A program made the position numbers and the translations under genes. Below, in pieces: positions 1-9,097 of a DNA stretch of 64,000 bases. The notes under the pieces are model-generated. The model had not been told where the DNA came from, did not search any database, and saw only the letters and a list, made by a program, of their open reading frames with translations. Positions within the stretch are counted from its first letter, which is position 1. Every line of letters begins with the position of its first letter. The stretch is from Bacteroidota bacterium (GTDB lineage: Bacteria > Bacteroidota > Bacteroidia > Chitinophagales > LD1), in the NCBI GenBank assembly GCA_947479455.1, contig CANJZE010000013.1:46876-110875 (forward strand), read 5' to 3'.

Positions 1-725
1 ATGGTAGCCGAAGCTATAAAACACAACATCACTTTCCAATTCCACACATAACAGATAGTAGCAAGCATACCAATTTGAATGATTTGATAAATAAGCATTT
101 CATTGTGGTAACTCCAGAAACTTTGATTTGCTTTTTTCAAACGTTCCCCTTCAATATGCCAAGCCGATAGCCAACTATCGCGCACGGAACGAATAAAGAA
201 CGCATAAATATTCTCCCCATATCTTGAAGAAGCGGGATCTTCATCGGTAGAAACATTTTTATGGTGGCCGCGATTGTGCTCAATAAAAAAGTGCAAGTAA
301 AGCGAAGTAGACAAGAGCATTTTGCTCATCAGTTGTTCATACCAGGTGTTGCGGTGCCCAAGTTCATGAGCCACGTTAATACCCAACACGCCACAAGCCA
401 TACCGAAAGCGAAAATCATTCCCAGCTTTACCCAAAGTGCCAACGTGCCATCATCGACTCGATTCAAAAAATAAAACATGAGCGTGAACTGAAGTGGCAC
501 AACACTCCAAACTATGAAATCATACGTCCAATCTTTTTTCGCCATCTCTTCTTCTGCTTTTTCCATATTCCAAGTGCTGCCTTTAAAAAAAAGTTCGAGC
601 AAAGGAATGAGTCCAAAAATGTAAAGTGGTGCTATGAAAATAAATTTGCCTCCAAATACAAGCGAGGTCATAATAATTCCAATGCTTAGATAAACCGAAG
701 CGTATTTGAAAAATCGTAGTGACAT
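1..725 (-). CDS. alkB: AlkB-type alkane 1-monooxygenase (3' end cut by window edge)
   Basis: Reading the reverse strand from an ATG at 725 gives an open frame of 241 codons that runs off the window, so the C-terminus is missing. The protein is a polytopic membrane protein with hydrophobic segments at about residues 8-48, 70-88, 96-118 and 208-240. Two histidine boxes are visible: HELGHR (120-125) and EHNRGHH (149-155), the spacing and form of the di-iron AlkB hydroxylase family, which oxidises terminal methyl groups of alkanes or fatty acyl chains using rubredoxin electrons. The third box lies in the missing part. It is divergent from the TonB receptor at 836. Family is clear; substrate is not, since Bacteroidota AlkB homologues may act on fatty acids. 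Confidence 0.82.
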   Translation of the reverse strand, partial: MSLRFFKYASVYLSIGIIMTSLVFGGKFIFIAPLYIFGLIPLLELFFKGSTWNMEKAEEEMAKKDWTYDFIVWSVVPLQFTLMFYFLNRVDDGTLALWVKLGMIFAFGMACGVLGINVAHELGHRNTWYEQLMSKMLLSTSLYLHFFIEHNRGHHKNVSTDEDPASSRYGENIYAFFIRSVRDSWLSAWHIEGERLKKANQSFWSYHNEMLIYQIIQIGMLATICYVWNWKVMLCFIASAT

Positions 726-835
726 AGTTTTGATTTAGTAAACGCAATTTAAAAACTGTTATGTAGAAACAAAAAACCAAGGTGTTAGTGTTATCGGTGT
801 TTTCTTTCTAAACTTAAAAATGTACTTTCATTTTT

Positions 836-3076
836 ATGAAGGGTATAAGCATTGGTTGCTTTCTGTTTTTTCGTACAATTCTATATGCGCAATCGGTAGG
901 TGAATTAAACGGTAATGTTTATTCAACCAGTCCATTACACAAAGCCTCTATCGCACTTCTAAAAACTTCTTTTACCGCTACCTCCGATAGCAACGGAAAT
1001 TTCATTTTCGAAAATATTCCTGTAGGTAAATATCAATTGCGTGTTAGTTATGTCGGCTATGAAAATTTTCAACAGTCAATTGAAATAAAGGCCGGCAGCG
1101 CCACCATTGTAAACGTTTCGCTTACACCCTTCAACTCGCATTTGAAAGAAATTGTAGTAACAGGAACGTTGAAGGATGTGAAGAAATCGGAGAGTGTTAC
1201 ACCGGTTGAAGTTTATACCGAGAAGTTTTTTCAGCACAATCCTTCTTCTAATGTTTATGACGCGTTAAAGAACGTCAACGGAGTTTTTGCTGATGTAGAT
1301 AACGGAGTTTCGAATACTACTGATGTTCAACTTAACGGGCTCGAAGGAAATTACACCATGATTCTAATTGACGGTGTTCCTGCAATGAATGGACTAGCCG
1401 GTACTTATGCGCTCAATTCAATCCCCATGAGTATCATTGACAGAGTTGAAGTTTTAAAGGGTGCTTCTTCTACAATTTATGGTTCCGATGCCATTTCGGG
1501 TGTCATCAACATTAAAACGAAAAATCCTTCAAACGCACCTCGCTTTTCGTGCAGTGTTTCACTTAACTCTATGCTTACCGCAAACGCAGATTTTACTTTG
1601 GCGTTTAAAATCAAGAAGGCGAATGGGTTGATTAGCATAAGTGGAGAAAGCAATAACTACCGCTGGGATTTAAACGGAGATAATTTTATGGATGTGCCAT
1701 TGACGAACCGGGTTAACTTTTTTAATAAATGGAGTTTTGACAGAGAGGAAAATCGTGTGGCTGATATTTATGCGCGTTATTTATTCGAGGACAGAATAGG
1801 GGGCGAAATGCGTTCGTTGAAAGAACTTCGCACAAGCAATATTTATTATAGCGAAGCTATTCGTACACATCAATGGCAGGTAGGAACGCACTATCAGCTA
1901 CCGGTTCGTGAAAAGGTGATGTTGCAATTAGATTTTAGTGAACATCGTCAACATGCCAACTATGGCACTAACATTTTTGATGGCTTACAGCGAAACGGTT
2001 TTTCGCAATTATTGTGGAGCAAAAAAATAGATGCCGTTAATGAATTGTTGCTTGGCGTTTCTTACCGTATAAGTTATTATAGCGACAATACAGGACTTTC
2101 AATTGATTCAATTTCGGGTCATGGAAAGTTATTGCATATAGCAGGAGTATTTATGGAAGATGAATTATCCCTTCCTAACAACAATCAATTGCTAATTGGT
2201 GCACGCTTCGATTATAACAATCAAAGCGGCCCCATCTTTACACCACGTGTTAATTACAAATGGCATTCGAACGATGAGCTAAATACCATTCGCGTTGGTT
2301 TGGGAACAGGGTATCGCGTTCCTAATTTATTGAATGAAGGTTTTGCTGCACTCAATGGTTCAAGACTAATAATGGTAAAAGAAAAATTGGACGCTGAAGT
2401 TGCAGTAAACACAAACGCATCCTACTCGCGTGTGCAAAAACTAACAGGCGGAATTTTAAATGCAGAGATTAATGGATTCTATACTTACTTCTTCAATTTT
2501 ATTAATCCTGATTTTTCAGAACCAGAACTTATTATTTACAAAAACAACGAGCTAGGAGCAATGGCTGCCGGATTTAGCGTGAATGCCGATTTAACTTTTA
2601 ATTACCCGCTCAAGATTGGGGTTGGGTTTACTTACTCTAATGTTTTTGCCAAGGAAAGAAATGAAGATGGTGAAATTGAAAGAGAAATTCCTACACACTC
2701 TCCTCCCTTCGTAGCTAACTTTTTTTTGAGCTATACTTTTCCTGCCCCTCAACTTTCTATTGACTGGACTGGAAACGTGGTTAGTCCGATGTTACTTTCT
2801 ACTGTTCCGAATGATTTTCGTCCATCGCATTCTCCTTGGTTCACTATACAGAATATTCAACTCACAAAAAAGTTTACTAGTGGGATTGAAATTTATGCAG
2901 GCGTAAAAAACTTCTTCAACTTCATTCAGAAAGAACCAATTCTTCGTCCGTTTGATCCGTACAACAAAAACACTTCGGTTGGTAATCCTAACAATTATAG
3001 ATTCGATACTACGTACGGTTTCACTTCTACCGAAGGCATTAAAGGATTTATTGGGTTGCGATATTCGCTACAATAA
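836..3076 (+). CDS. TonB-dependent outer-membrane receptor, probable metal cassette 1
   Basis: 746-residue receptor. A short signal peptide ends near YAQS (residue 20). A CarboxypepD-regulatory-like beta domain follows (about 22-95, with the typical SDSNGNFIFENIPVGKY-type turn). A plug domain (about 105-215) contains LIDGVPAMNG and VEVLKGASSTIYGSDAISGVINI, and the rest is a beta barrel ending in an aromatic-rich strand (GLRYSLQ). Energised by TonB-ExbBD, it would import a ligand too large or scarce for porins. The next gene, 79 bases downstream and on the same strand, encodes an exported heavy-metal-associated protein, so a copper-type ligand is a reasonable inference; the receptor itself does not prove it. 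Confidence 0.9.
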   Translation: MKGISIGCFLFFRTILYAQSVGELNGNVYSTSPLHKASIALLKTSFTATSDSNGNFIFENIPVGKYQLRVSYVGYENFQQSIEIKAGSATIVNVSLTPFNSHLKEIVVTGTLKDVKKSESVTPVEVYTEKFFQHNPSSNVYDALKNVNGVFADVDNGVSNTTDVQLNGLEGNYTMILIDGVPAMNGLAGTYALNSIPMSIIDRVEVLKGASSTIYGSDAISGVINIKTKNPSNAPRFSCSVSLNSMLTANADFTLAFKIKKANGLISISGESNNYRWDLNGDNFMDVPLTNRVNFFNKWSFDREENRVADIYARYLFEDRIGGEMRSLKELRTSNIYYSEAIRTHQWQVGTHYQLPVREKVMLQLDFSEHRQHANYGTNIFDGLQRNGFSQLLWSKKIDAVNELLLGVSYRISYYSDNTGLSIDSISGHGKLLHIAGVFMEDELSLPNNNQLLIGARFDYNNQSGPIFTPRVNYKWHSNDELNTIRVGLGTGYRVPNLLNEGFAALNGSRLIMVKEKLDAEVAVNTNASYSRVQKLTGGILNAEINGFYTYFFNFINPDFSEPELIIYKNNELGAMAAGFSVNADLTFNYPLKIGVGFTYSNVFAKERNEDGEIEREIPTHSPPFVANFFLSYTFPAPQLSIDWTGNVVSPMLLSTVPNDFRPSHSPWFTIQNIQLTKKFTSGIEIYAGVKNFFNFIQKEPILRPFDPYNKNTSVGNPNNYRFDTTYGFTSTEGIKGFIGLRYSLQ

Positions 3077-3132
3077 AATTGAAAAAGAAGTTAAAGCGAG
3101 AAACACTTAAGTGCTTTTACTTGTTCAATTAT

Positions 3133-3140
3133 TATCTTTG
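3133..3140 (+). promoter_or_regulatory. -7 promoter element TATCTTTG
   Basis: TATCTTTG matches the Bacteroidota -7 consensus TAnnTTTG exactly and lies 15 bases before the ATG at 3156. No TTG stands at the ideal 19-21 base spacing upstream, so the -33 element is weak. It suggests the HMA gene can be transcribed separately from the receptor. Confidence 0.4.
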
Positions 3141-3155
3141 AACCAAATTAAAATC

Positions 3156-3509
3156 ATGAAAAATAATCTCAAATCATTCTTATGCTCTATAGCACTTATC
3201 ATAGTTTTATCAATAGGCGTTAGCGCTGCTGAAAAACAGAAAAGCGAAACCGTAACTATTCAAACTTCTGCCGTTTGCGAGTCGTGTAAAGCACGGCTTG
3301 AAAAAAAGGTAAAGGCTGTAGATGGCGTGGAGGAAGCCCTGCTAAATTTAAACAACAAGAAAATTAAAATCAAGTTTGACCCGTCTAAAACAAATGCTGT
3401 TGCACTTCGTGAAGTTATTGCCAACACAGGTTATGATGCCGATGCTTTAACAAAAAATGCAGAAGCTTTTGAAAAACTTCCTATGTGCTGTCAGAAGCCA
3501 ATGAAATAA
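3156..3509 (+). CDS. exported heavy-metal-associated (HMA) domain protein
   Basis: 117 residues from the ATG at 3156. An in-frame earlier start at 3111 would put polar residues before the signal peptide and would precede the -7 element, so I reject it. The N-terminal signal (KSFLCSIALIIVLSIGVSA) is followed by one HMA ferredoxin-like fold (about 31-97) with the metal site VCESCKA (CxxC) and the late loop TGYDAD. A second Cys pair, MCCQKP, ends the protein. HMA domains bind Cu(I) or other soft metals. The export signal places it in the periplasm or envelope, unlike cytosolic CopZ. It follows a TonB receptor and precedes a strong terminator. Copper is an inference. Confidence 0.88.
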   Translation: MKNNLKSFLCSIALIIVLSIGVSAAEKQKSETVTIQTSAVCESCKARLEKKVKAVDGVEEALLNLNNKKIKIKFDPSKTNAVALREVIANTGYDADALTKNAEAFEKLPMCCQKPMK

Positions 3510-3535
3510 TTTTAGTAAACCGCTTCTAGCAAAAG

Positions 3536-3567
3536 TGCCATCGTAAAACGCGATGGCATTTTTTTTT
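3536..3567 (+). terminator. rho-independent terminator after the HMA gene
   Basis: Stem TGCCATCG / CGATGGCA (8 bp, 7-base loop) followed by nine T residues. It closes the receptor-HMA unit. Confidence 0.9.
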
Positions 3568-3619
3568 GTATCTCGGTTACAAAACTTATGATTGCTTATC
3601 AAAATAAACTCTTCAACCT

Positions 3620-4417
3620 ATGCGATTTACCGGAGTACTCAATAAAATGCAAACCAGTTATATAAATCCTGTTCAGTACTTTTTGAATTTAGGAAATGAA
3701 CAAATAGCTGTAAACGATTTGATTGGAAGTAAAATTCAATTGCGCTGGACAGGAAAAATATTCTGCACCATTTGCGGCAAAAAAACTTCGAAAAGTTTTG
3801 GTGAGGGCTTATGCTACAATTGTTTTGCTAACGCACCTGAAAATGCAGAATGTATTCTTCGCCCTGAATTATGTGAAGCACATTTAGGAAAAGGAAGAAA
3901 TCCTGAGTGGGAAGAACGAGCACACAATCGCCCTCACTTTGTTTACCTCGCGCTCACAAATACGGTGAAAGTTGGTGTTACACGCGAAGACCAAGTTCCA
4001 ACACGATGGATTGACCAAGGTGCACATCAAGGAATTATTCTGGTAAAAACTCCTTACCGTCAGTTAGCCGGTTTTATTGAAGTGGTGTTGAAGGCACATT
4101 TGAGCGATAAAACCAATTGGCAAAAAATGCTAAAGAACGAACCTGCTGATGGAATTGATTTGCGTACAGAAAAGGAAAGAGTGATTCAACTTTTACCTGA
4201 ACAATTTCGGCAGTACAAATCAACTGATGATGAAGTGGTAGAAATTATTTATCCGGTTCTTGAATACCCAACCAAAATAACTTCCCTTTCTTTCGAAAAA
4301 ATTCCGAGCGTAGAAATGGTGCTTAAAGGAATTCGCGGTCAGTATTTCATTTTCGAAAACGGAAACGTAATGAACATACGCAGCAAAAGCGGGTACGAAG
4401 TAGAGTTGAGTGCATAA
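3620..4417 (+). CDS. DUF2797 family protein (zinc-ribbon plus GIY-YIG-like region)
   Basis: 265 residues. A four-cysteine zinc-ribbon-like motif, C49-x2-C52 and C65-x2-C68, sits near the N-terminus. A region starting near residue 107 (HFVYLALTNTVKVGVTRE) resembles the first strand and helix of the GIY-YIG nuclease fold and is characteristic of DUF2797. The function of the family is unknown to me; a nucleic-acid role is only suggested by the zinc ribbon and fold. It stands alone between a terminator and a convergent gene whose stop is 4 bases away, so it is probably monocistronic. Confidence 0.8.
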   Translation: MRFTGVLNKMQTSYINPVQYFLNLGNEQIAVNDLIGSKIQLRWTGKIFCTICGKKTSKSFGEGLCYNCFANAPENAECILRPELCEAHLGKGRNPEWEERAHNRPHFVYLALTNTVKVGVTREDQVPTRWIDQGAHQGIILVKTPYRQLAGFIEVVLKAHLSDKTNWQKMLKNEPADGIDLRTEKERVIQLLPEQFRQYKSTDDEVVEIIYPVLEYPTKITSLSFEKIPSVEMVLKGIRGQYFIFENGNVMNIRSKSGYEVELSA

Positions 4418-4420
4418 CGA

Positions 4421-5626
4421 TTATTTCTTAAACGCGCCAAATACTTTGTTTATGATTTCGCTTCCCTGATTAATAGGATCTTTGCGAATTTTAGCTTCTT
4501 CCTGTGCCACCATATAGAACAAACCGGTGATAGCTTTACGTGTAACGTAATCGGGCAAATTTGTATTCACCGGTGACACAAAAGGTATTTTATTGTAGTA
4601 ACCTGTGATATCGCTCCAGTATTTTGTAGCAAGCGTTTTATCCAAAGCTGTTTGAATGGAAGGTTTAAAAGCTGATACCAACGATTCAGTAGTTGTGCGT
4701 TGCAAGAACTGAGTAGCTGCATCGGCTTGTTTGTTGCTTACAATACTGATGGCATCATTCAACGTCATTTGTTTAATACCATTGATAAAAATTGGTCCGG
4801 CTTGAGTGGCAGCATTTTCAGCCGCGCGATTCAAAGACATCACAAGGTTATCGATCATGCTTCCCATGCCAAAACTGCGCAGCGTTGATTCCACTATTTG
4901 CACATCTTGCGGAAAAGGAATTTTTATAAAACTATTTCCAAAATAGCCATCGGTTACTGCAACTTTTGAAACACCGGTAATTACTCCTTTCATCAAAGCT
5001 TCTTTAATAGCACTTGCCGCATCGCCTTGTGTGATGTCGGTAATTATATTTCCGCCATTTGTATTAGTGTTTGCACCATCGTTGTTTCCCCCGCGTGTAT
5101 GAGGTGTTGTAGGAGTAGTAGGATTAGTGTTCGTATTGTCTGTATTATTTGCTCCGCCTCGGGTATGTGTATTTGTCGCTGGTGAATTGTTTGGTATAAC
5201 GTTCGTGTTATTTTGAAGAGCCGGCACGGGAATTACCTGAATGGTTTTTTCTAAAGAAGGCGTTGGCACAACCGGAGTAACTGGCGCGGGATTAGTTTTT
5301 GTTGTGGTGGTTAAAGAAGGTTTAGGAACAGTTTTGGAAACTGGTGCAGGTGATGCCTTAGATGTAGGAGTTTGTGTTACCGCACTAGTGGTTGTTGGCT
5401 TCTTGGTAGTAGTTTTAGAAGTTGATTTAGTACTTTTCTTTTTAGTGGATGTTTTTGCAGTAGTAGTTGTTACTGTTTTTGCAGTAGTAGTAGCAGTTTT
5501 AGATGTGGCTGGTGCTGCAGTTTTCGAAATTGTAATTGCAGGACTTTTGGTGCTGGTTTGTGCCATTGAAAAATTTGCTGCTATAAAAAAAATAACTGCC
5601 AGTGATAAAAGCGATTTCGATTTCAT
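4421..5626 (-). CDS. DUF4197 protein with long Thr/Lys/Pro low-complexity linker
   Basis: 401 residues. Signal peptide MKSKSLLSLAVIFFIAANFSMA, then about 170 residues of low complexity rich in Thr, Lys, Ser, Pro and Asn. These include two HTRGG motifs about 25 residues apart, each flanked by Asn/Thr/Pro runs. The C-terminal 200 residues are a compact helical DUF4197 domain (KGVITGVSKVAVTDGYFGN at its start, AQEEAKIRKDPIN near its end). DUF4197 proteins are usually near 220-250 residues without such a linker, so the extension is unusual. The linker probably spans peptidoglycan or the cell surface. Function unknown. The antisense Val-rich frame over the linker is a compositional artefact. Confidence 0.82.
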   Translation of the reverse strand: MKSKSLLSLAVIFFIAANFSMAQTSTKSPAITISKTAAPATSKTATTTAKTVTTTTAKTSTKKKSTKSTSKTTTKKPTTTSAVTQTPTSKASPAPVSKTVPKPSLTTTTKTNPAPVTPVVPTPSLEKTIQVIPVPALQNNTNVIPNNSPATNTHTRGGANNTDNTNTNPTTPTTPHTRGGNNDGANTNTNGGNIITDITQGDAASAIKEALMKGVITGVSKVAVTDGYFGNSFIKIPFPQDVQIVESTLRSFGMGSMIDNLVMSLNRAAENAATQAGPIFINGIKQMTLNDAISIVSNKQADAATQFLQRTTTESLVSAFKPSIQTALDKTLATKYWSDITGYYNKIPFVSPVNTNLPDYVTRKAITGLFYMVAQEEAKIRKDPINQGSEIINKVFGAFKK

Positions 5627-5711
5627 GTTTAGAATATTTAGTTAGAGAGTAAACGATAGTGTTACCAATTACAATGCCAATCGAAAATAGGAAAGCCAAC
5701 AACATGGCTCT

Positions 5712-6521
5712 TCACAAAATTTTAAAAGTTTCTTTCACCATAATAAATAGGGCCATCGCCATCATAAACCCTCCGAAATATTTTTTAAGGCGTGTTCCAT
5801 CTATTTTATTTTGCAAGTAAAAACCACCAAAAACACCTGTAACTGAAAACGCAGAAAACAGGAACAGAAATTTCCAATCCATATGTTGGCTTGAATGAAC
5901 ATCGCCTAAAAAGCCAATGAAAGAGTTTATTGCTACTAATACTAGTGAGGTGCTCACAGCGAGTTTCATTGGCAAGTTCGCAAAGTAAACGAGTGCTGGT
6001 ATCATTAAAAACCCACCACCTGCACCTACCAAACCAAGGAAACTGCCAATGAGAATTGCTAAAAATATCAACTTAATAAACTGGTTAGGATGAGCAATCG
6101 CATTTTCTTCGGATGATTCTTTTGCCGAAAACATTTTGTACCCCGCCCCAAACATGACAACAGAAAGTATGAAAAGGATGAAATGATTTTTGTCAACCCC
6201 ATAATTTCCTATGTTAAAAATTACATCGGGTAGGTTTGGCATTACAAATCTACGAATGCAGTAAACAGAAATAACAGAAGGAATGCCATAATAAAGCACT
6301 GCCTGATAATCCACCATTTTTTTGCGAATGTTTTGAACAGCACCTATTGATGCAGTAACAGCAACCAAAAAAAGTGAATAGCCGGTGGCTACGGATGCAT
6401 CGAGATGAAAGAGGTAAACCAAAACAGGAATAGAAAGAAGCGCTCCACCACCGCCAAGTAATCCGAGTACTAAGCCGGTTAACAAAGCGCCTGTGTAGCC
6501 TAAAAGCTGATAAATATCCAT
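5712..6521 (-). CDS. TSUP (TauE/SafE) family membrane transporter
   Basis: 269 residues with about eight hydrophobic helices. The two halves carry the family's repeated glycine-rich signatures, GLLGGGGALLSIPVLVY (about 21-37) and LVGAGGGFLMIPALVYF (about 163-180). TSUP proteins export or import sulfite, sulfonates or related anions. The substrate cannot be read from the sequence. It is divergent from the Cys-rich small protein gene at 6607, so the 85-base gap should hold both promoters. Confidence 0.88.
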   Translation of the reverse strand: MDIYQLLGYTGALLTGLVLGLLGGGGALLSIPVLVYLFHLDASVATGYSLFLVAVTASIGAVQNIRKKMVDYQAVLYYGIPSVISVYCIRRFVMPNLPDVIFNIGNYGVDKNHFILFILSVVMFGAGYKMFSAKESSEENAIAHPNQFIKLIFLAILIGSFLGLVGAGGGFLMIPALVYFANLPMKLAVSTSLVLVAINSFIGFLGDVHSSQHMDWKFLFLFSAFSVTGVFGGFYLQNKIDGTRLKKYFGGFMMAMALFIMVKETFKIL

Positions 6522-6594
6522 TGGTCAAATATTCGAATAGAAAGCGAAATGCTGTAAAGTATTACTAACAACTTTAACTCCACAAGTCTTTACT

Positions 6595-6602
6595 TATTTT
6601 TG
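6595..6602 (+). promoter_or_regulatory. TATTTTTG -7-like element touching the start codon
   Basis: Matches TAnnTTTG, with only four bases before the ATG at 6607, so transcripts would be leaderless or nearly so. The same element in the same position occurs before the His-rich gene at 21181. Chance is possible in AT-rich DNA. Confidence 0.3.
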
Positions 6603-6606
6603 GCTC

Positions 6607-7002
6607 ATGTTTATTAAGCGGTTCGCTGTATTGTTTCTAACGTTTCTACTGCTGTTTGCCGATAGCGGACAAATGCTTTACGCGCATACTTGCCTAAAAA
6701 CAAAACATACTCACTACAGTATATCTACACCAAAACATTGTTGTGCTGATACAAAAGCAGAAGCCAATTGCGGTTTTAAAAAATCGACTTGCTGTGAGGT
6801 GAGTTCAAAATATCTGAAACAGAATTTTGTTCGTCAGGAAACCGTTACGAATGAAACTTCTGTAATGCAACAAAATTATTTTCCTGTTCATGTATTTTCT
6901 TATGCGGTTACTTCGGTAACAAAAACTTCTTCTGTTTTTGCTGAGCCACTTGCTCTACTGGTTCAATCGAGTAATGTGTTTACTCAAAACTTCCGCATTT
7001 AA
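6607..7002 (+). CDS. small exported Cys-rich protein (HYC_CC_PP-like)
   Basis: 131 residues. Signal peptide (RFAVLFLTFLLLFADSGQMLYA), then a compact segment with His/Cys pairs: HTCLKTKHTHYS, KHCCADTK, NCGFKKSTCCEV. This pattern, H-Y then CC and later CC, fits a short Bacteroidota family often found before TonB receptors. The protein presumably binds a soft metal in the periplasm. The second half has no recognisable motif. The TonB receptor at 7052 begins 49 bases after its stop, so co-transcription is likely. Family name is from memory of the pattern; the metal is inferred. Confidence 0.7.
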   Translation: MFIKRFAVLFLTFLLLFADSGQMLYAHTCLKTKHTHYSISTPKHCCADTKAEANCGFKKSTCCEVSSKYLKQNFVRQETVTNETSVMQQNYFPVHVFSYAVTSVTKTSSVFAEPLALLVQSSNVFTQNFRI

Positions 7003-7051
7003 AATTCATCTCTGTCTTTCTGTTTTCTTTTTAAAACAAAAAATTTAAGAG

Positions 7052-9055
7052 ATGAAATCTGGTTTTACCTTGTGCCGTTGGCTGTTGCTTATTGTCTGCT
7101 GTCTTTCGTTTGTCGTCATGCTACAGGCGCAAAGTGATTCTTTAAAGCAAGTCGAATTGAAAGACGTGGAAATTAATTCGCGTCAAACCACTAGGCTAGA
7201 AATGAGTGCGCGTGATGTAGAAGTGATTAACAGTGGCGATTTAGTTAAAGATGCCTGCTGTAATTTGAGTGAGAGTTTTGAAAACTCCGCCACCGTAGAT
7301 GTAAATTTTACGGATGCCGTTTCGGGTGCAAAAGAAATTCGAATGCTGGGACTCGATGGCGTATACACACAAATTATGATAGAGAATATTCCGAGTATTC
7401 GTGCGCTCGGAAATACTTTTGGTTTGAATTATATACCCGGCCCCTTGATGAGTTCTATACAGGTGAACAAGGGCGCGGGAAGTGTGGTGAATGGTTACGA
7501 AAGTATGACCGGCCAGATAAATGTGGAAATTAAAAAGCCGCAAACTGCCGATAGGTTTTTTGCGAACGTTTATCTCAATCAAGATTTGCGAACAGAATTG
7601 AATCTGATTTCAGCTACAAAAATTAATGCGAAGTGGAGCACGCTTACATCGCTACAAGGACAACTTTCATTGTTGAAGATGGATTACAACCGCGACCGAT
7701 ATTTGGATAATCCGCTGGTGAAGAATATCAATTTCTTCAATCGCTTTACCTATATGAGTCAAAAAATTTTCAGTTTTTGGCTTGGTGTTTCTGCCACTGT
7801 GGAAGATAGAATTGGAGGTTCTGTTCATTTTGATCCTAAGGTTGACCGAATGATGCAAAACGAATGGGGCTTGCGATTGACTACTCACCGCGCTGAGGTG
7901 TTTGCCAAGACAGCATTCAATTTGCCGAACGAAAGATTCATTGGCATTCAATACAAATACATTTATCAAAATCAATTTGGTTATGCGGGCAGAAGAGATT
8001 ACAACGGGTTAGAACATTTTGGTTACGTCAATTTTATTTATCAGAAGAATTTAAACGAACGGGATGACGCCATAAAAGTGGGCGCTTCGATTTTGGTAGA
8101 TAATGTGAACGAACAGTTTGACTCTTTTGCGCGCAAGCGAACAGAAATTGTGCCCGGTGGTTTTATTGAAGGCAATTTCAGTTTCGGGAAGGAGAAGAAG
8201 GTGGTGCTGATTGGCGGCTTGCGCGTTGACCAGCACAATATCTACGGCACGTTGCTTTCTCCTCGGTTTAATTTAAAGTGGAATATTCTTTACGATTTCA
8301 GTTTGCGCATTTCAGCAGGAAGAGGATACCGAACACCAACTTTGTTTGCCGAAAACTTTGGTCTGCTTTCGAGCAACCGTACGTTGGAAATAGATTCGAA
8401 AATAAAAATGGAAGAAGCTTGGAATTACGGAGCGAGTTTGAATTACAAGTTCTTTCTCAACTTTAGAGAAGGAACGATTAGTGTGGATTTTTATCGCACT
8501 GATTTTATTCATCAAGTAGTAATTGATTTGGAAAACACGCGACAACTTCAGTTGTATAATTTAACGGGAAAATCATTTGCCAATGCCGCGCAGGCAGAAG
8601 CAAGTTACGAAGTAGTAAAAGGTTTTGATGTGAAACTGGCATATAAATATGAGCAGGCGAAAACTGATTTTAAAAGCGGTAGAAAAATGATTGCACTGCG
8701 ACCGCAGCACCGAGGTTTGGTTTCGTTGCAATACACTACTAAGAATAAACATTGGCGGTTTAACACGAGCTTGAACTGGTTTGGCAAAACGCGTATACCT
8801 GATACTTCTTTAAATGATGTACCGAATCAGCGCGGTACACAGTCAAAAGATTTTTTTCAACTGAATGCGCAAATAACTTTTAAGTGGAAGAAGTGGGAAA
8901 TGTATTTAGGAGGAGAAAACCTGCTCAACTTTACGCAAAAGAATCCTATCATCAATGGCGACCAACCTTTCAGCAATCAGTTTGATGCAAGTTTAATTTG
9001 GGGACCGCTGCGCGGAGCAATGGCGTTTACGGGTGTAAGGTTTAGTTTGAAATAG
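7052..9055 (+). CDS. TonB-dependent receptor with CC motif in plug, metal cassette 2
   Basis: 667 residues. Signal peptide ending MLQAQS; no CarboxypepD domain, in contrast to the receptor at 836. The plug domain (about 35-150) begins ELKDVEINSRQT and carries the unusual DACCNLSESFENSATVD, then IQVNKGAGSVVNGYESMTGQINVEI. The barrel ends in AFTGVRFSLK. The vicinal cysteines in the plug, together with the upstream Cys-rich small protein, suggest a copper or other thiophilic-metal ligand. Both genes form one likely operon ending near 9060, where a short heptad repeat begins. Confidence 0.88.
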   Translation: MKSGFTLCRWLLLIVCCLSFVVMLQAQSDSLKQVELKDVEINSRQTTRLEMSARDVEVINSGDLVKDACCNLSESFENSATVDVNFTDAVSGAKEIRMLGLDGVYTQIMIENIPSIRALGNTFGLNYIPGPLMSSIQVNKGAGSVVNGYESMTGQINVEIKKPQTADRFFANVYLNQDLRTELNLISATKINAKWSTLTSLQGQLSLLKMDYNRDRYLDNPLVKNINFFNRFTYMSQKIFSFWLGVSATVEDRIGGSVHFDPKVDRMMQNEWGLRLTTHRAEVFAKTAFNLPNERFIGIQYKYIYQNQFGYAGRRDYNGLEHFGYVNFIYQKNLNERDDAIKVGASILVDNVNEQFDSFARKRTEIVPGGFIEGNFSFGKEKKVVLIGGLRVDQHNIYGTLLSPRFNLKWNILYDFSLRISAGRGYRTPTLFAENFGLLSSNRTLEIDSKIKMEEAWNYGASLNYKFFLNFREGTISVDFYRTDFIHQVVIDLENTRQLQLYNLTGKSFANAAQAEASYEVVKGFDVKLAYKYEQAKTDFKSGRKMIALRPQHRGLVSLQYTTKNKHWRFNTSLNWFGKTRIPDTSLNDVPNQRGTQSKDFFQLNAQITFKWKKWEMYLGGENLLNFTQKNPIINGDQPFSNQFDASLIWGPLRGAMAFTGVRFSLK

Positions 9056-9059
9056 AAAT

Positions 9060-9080
9060 TAGACATTAGATAATTCAGAA
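9060..9080. repeat. short 7-bp-period array (3 units)
   Basis: TAGACAT, TAGATAA, TTCAGAA read consecutively with an exact period of 7. It lies directly after the receptor gene and before the convergent GNAT gene. Smallest member of the heptad-array set. Confidence 0.45.
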
Positions 9081-9097
9081 ACGATTATTGCCATTTC

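Noticed and set aside
3111..3155. Earlier start of the HMA protein
   Set aside because: It lies before the -7 element and adds a hydrophobic stretch ahead of a complete signal peptide.
5241..5645. 134-residue Val-rich plus-strand frame
   Set aside because: It is antisense to the Thr/Lys/Pro linker of the DUF4197 gene and has only biased composition.
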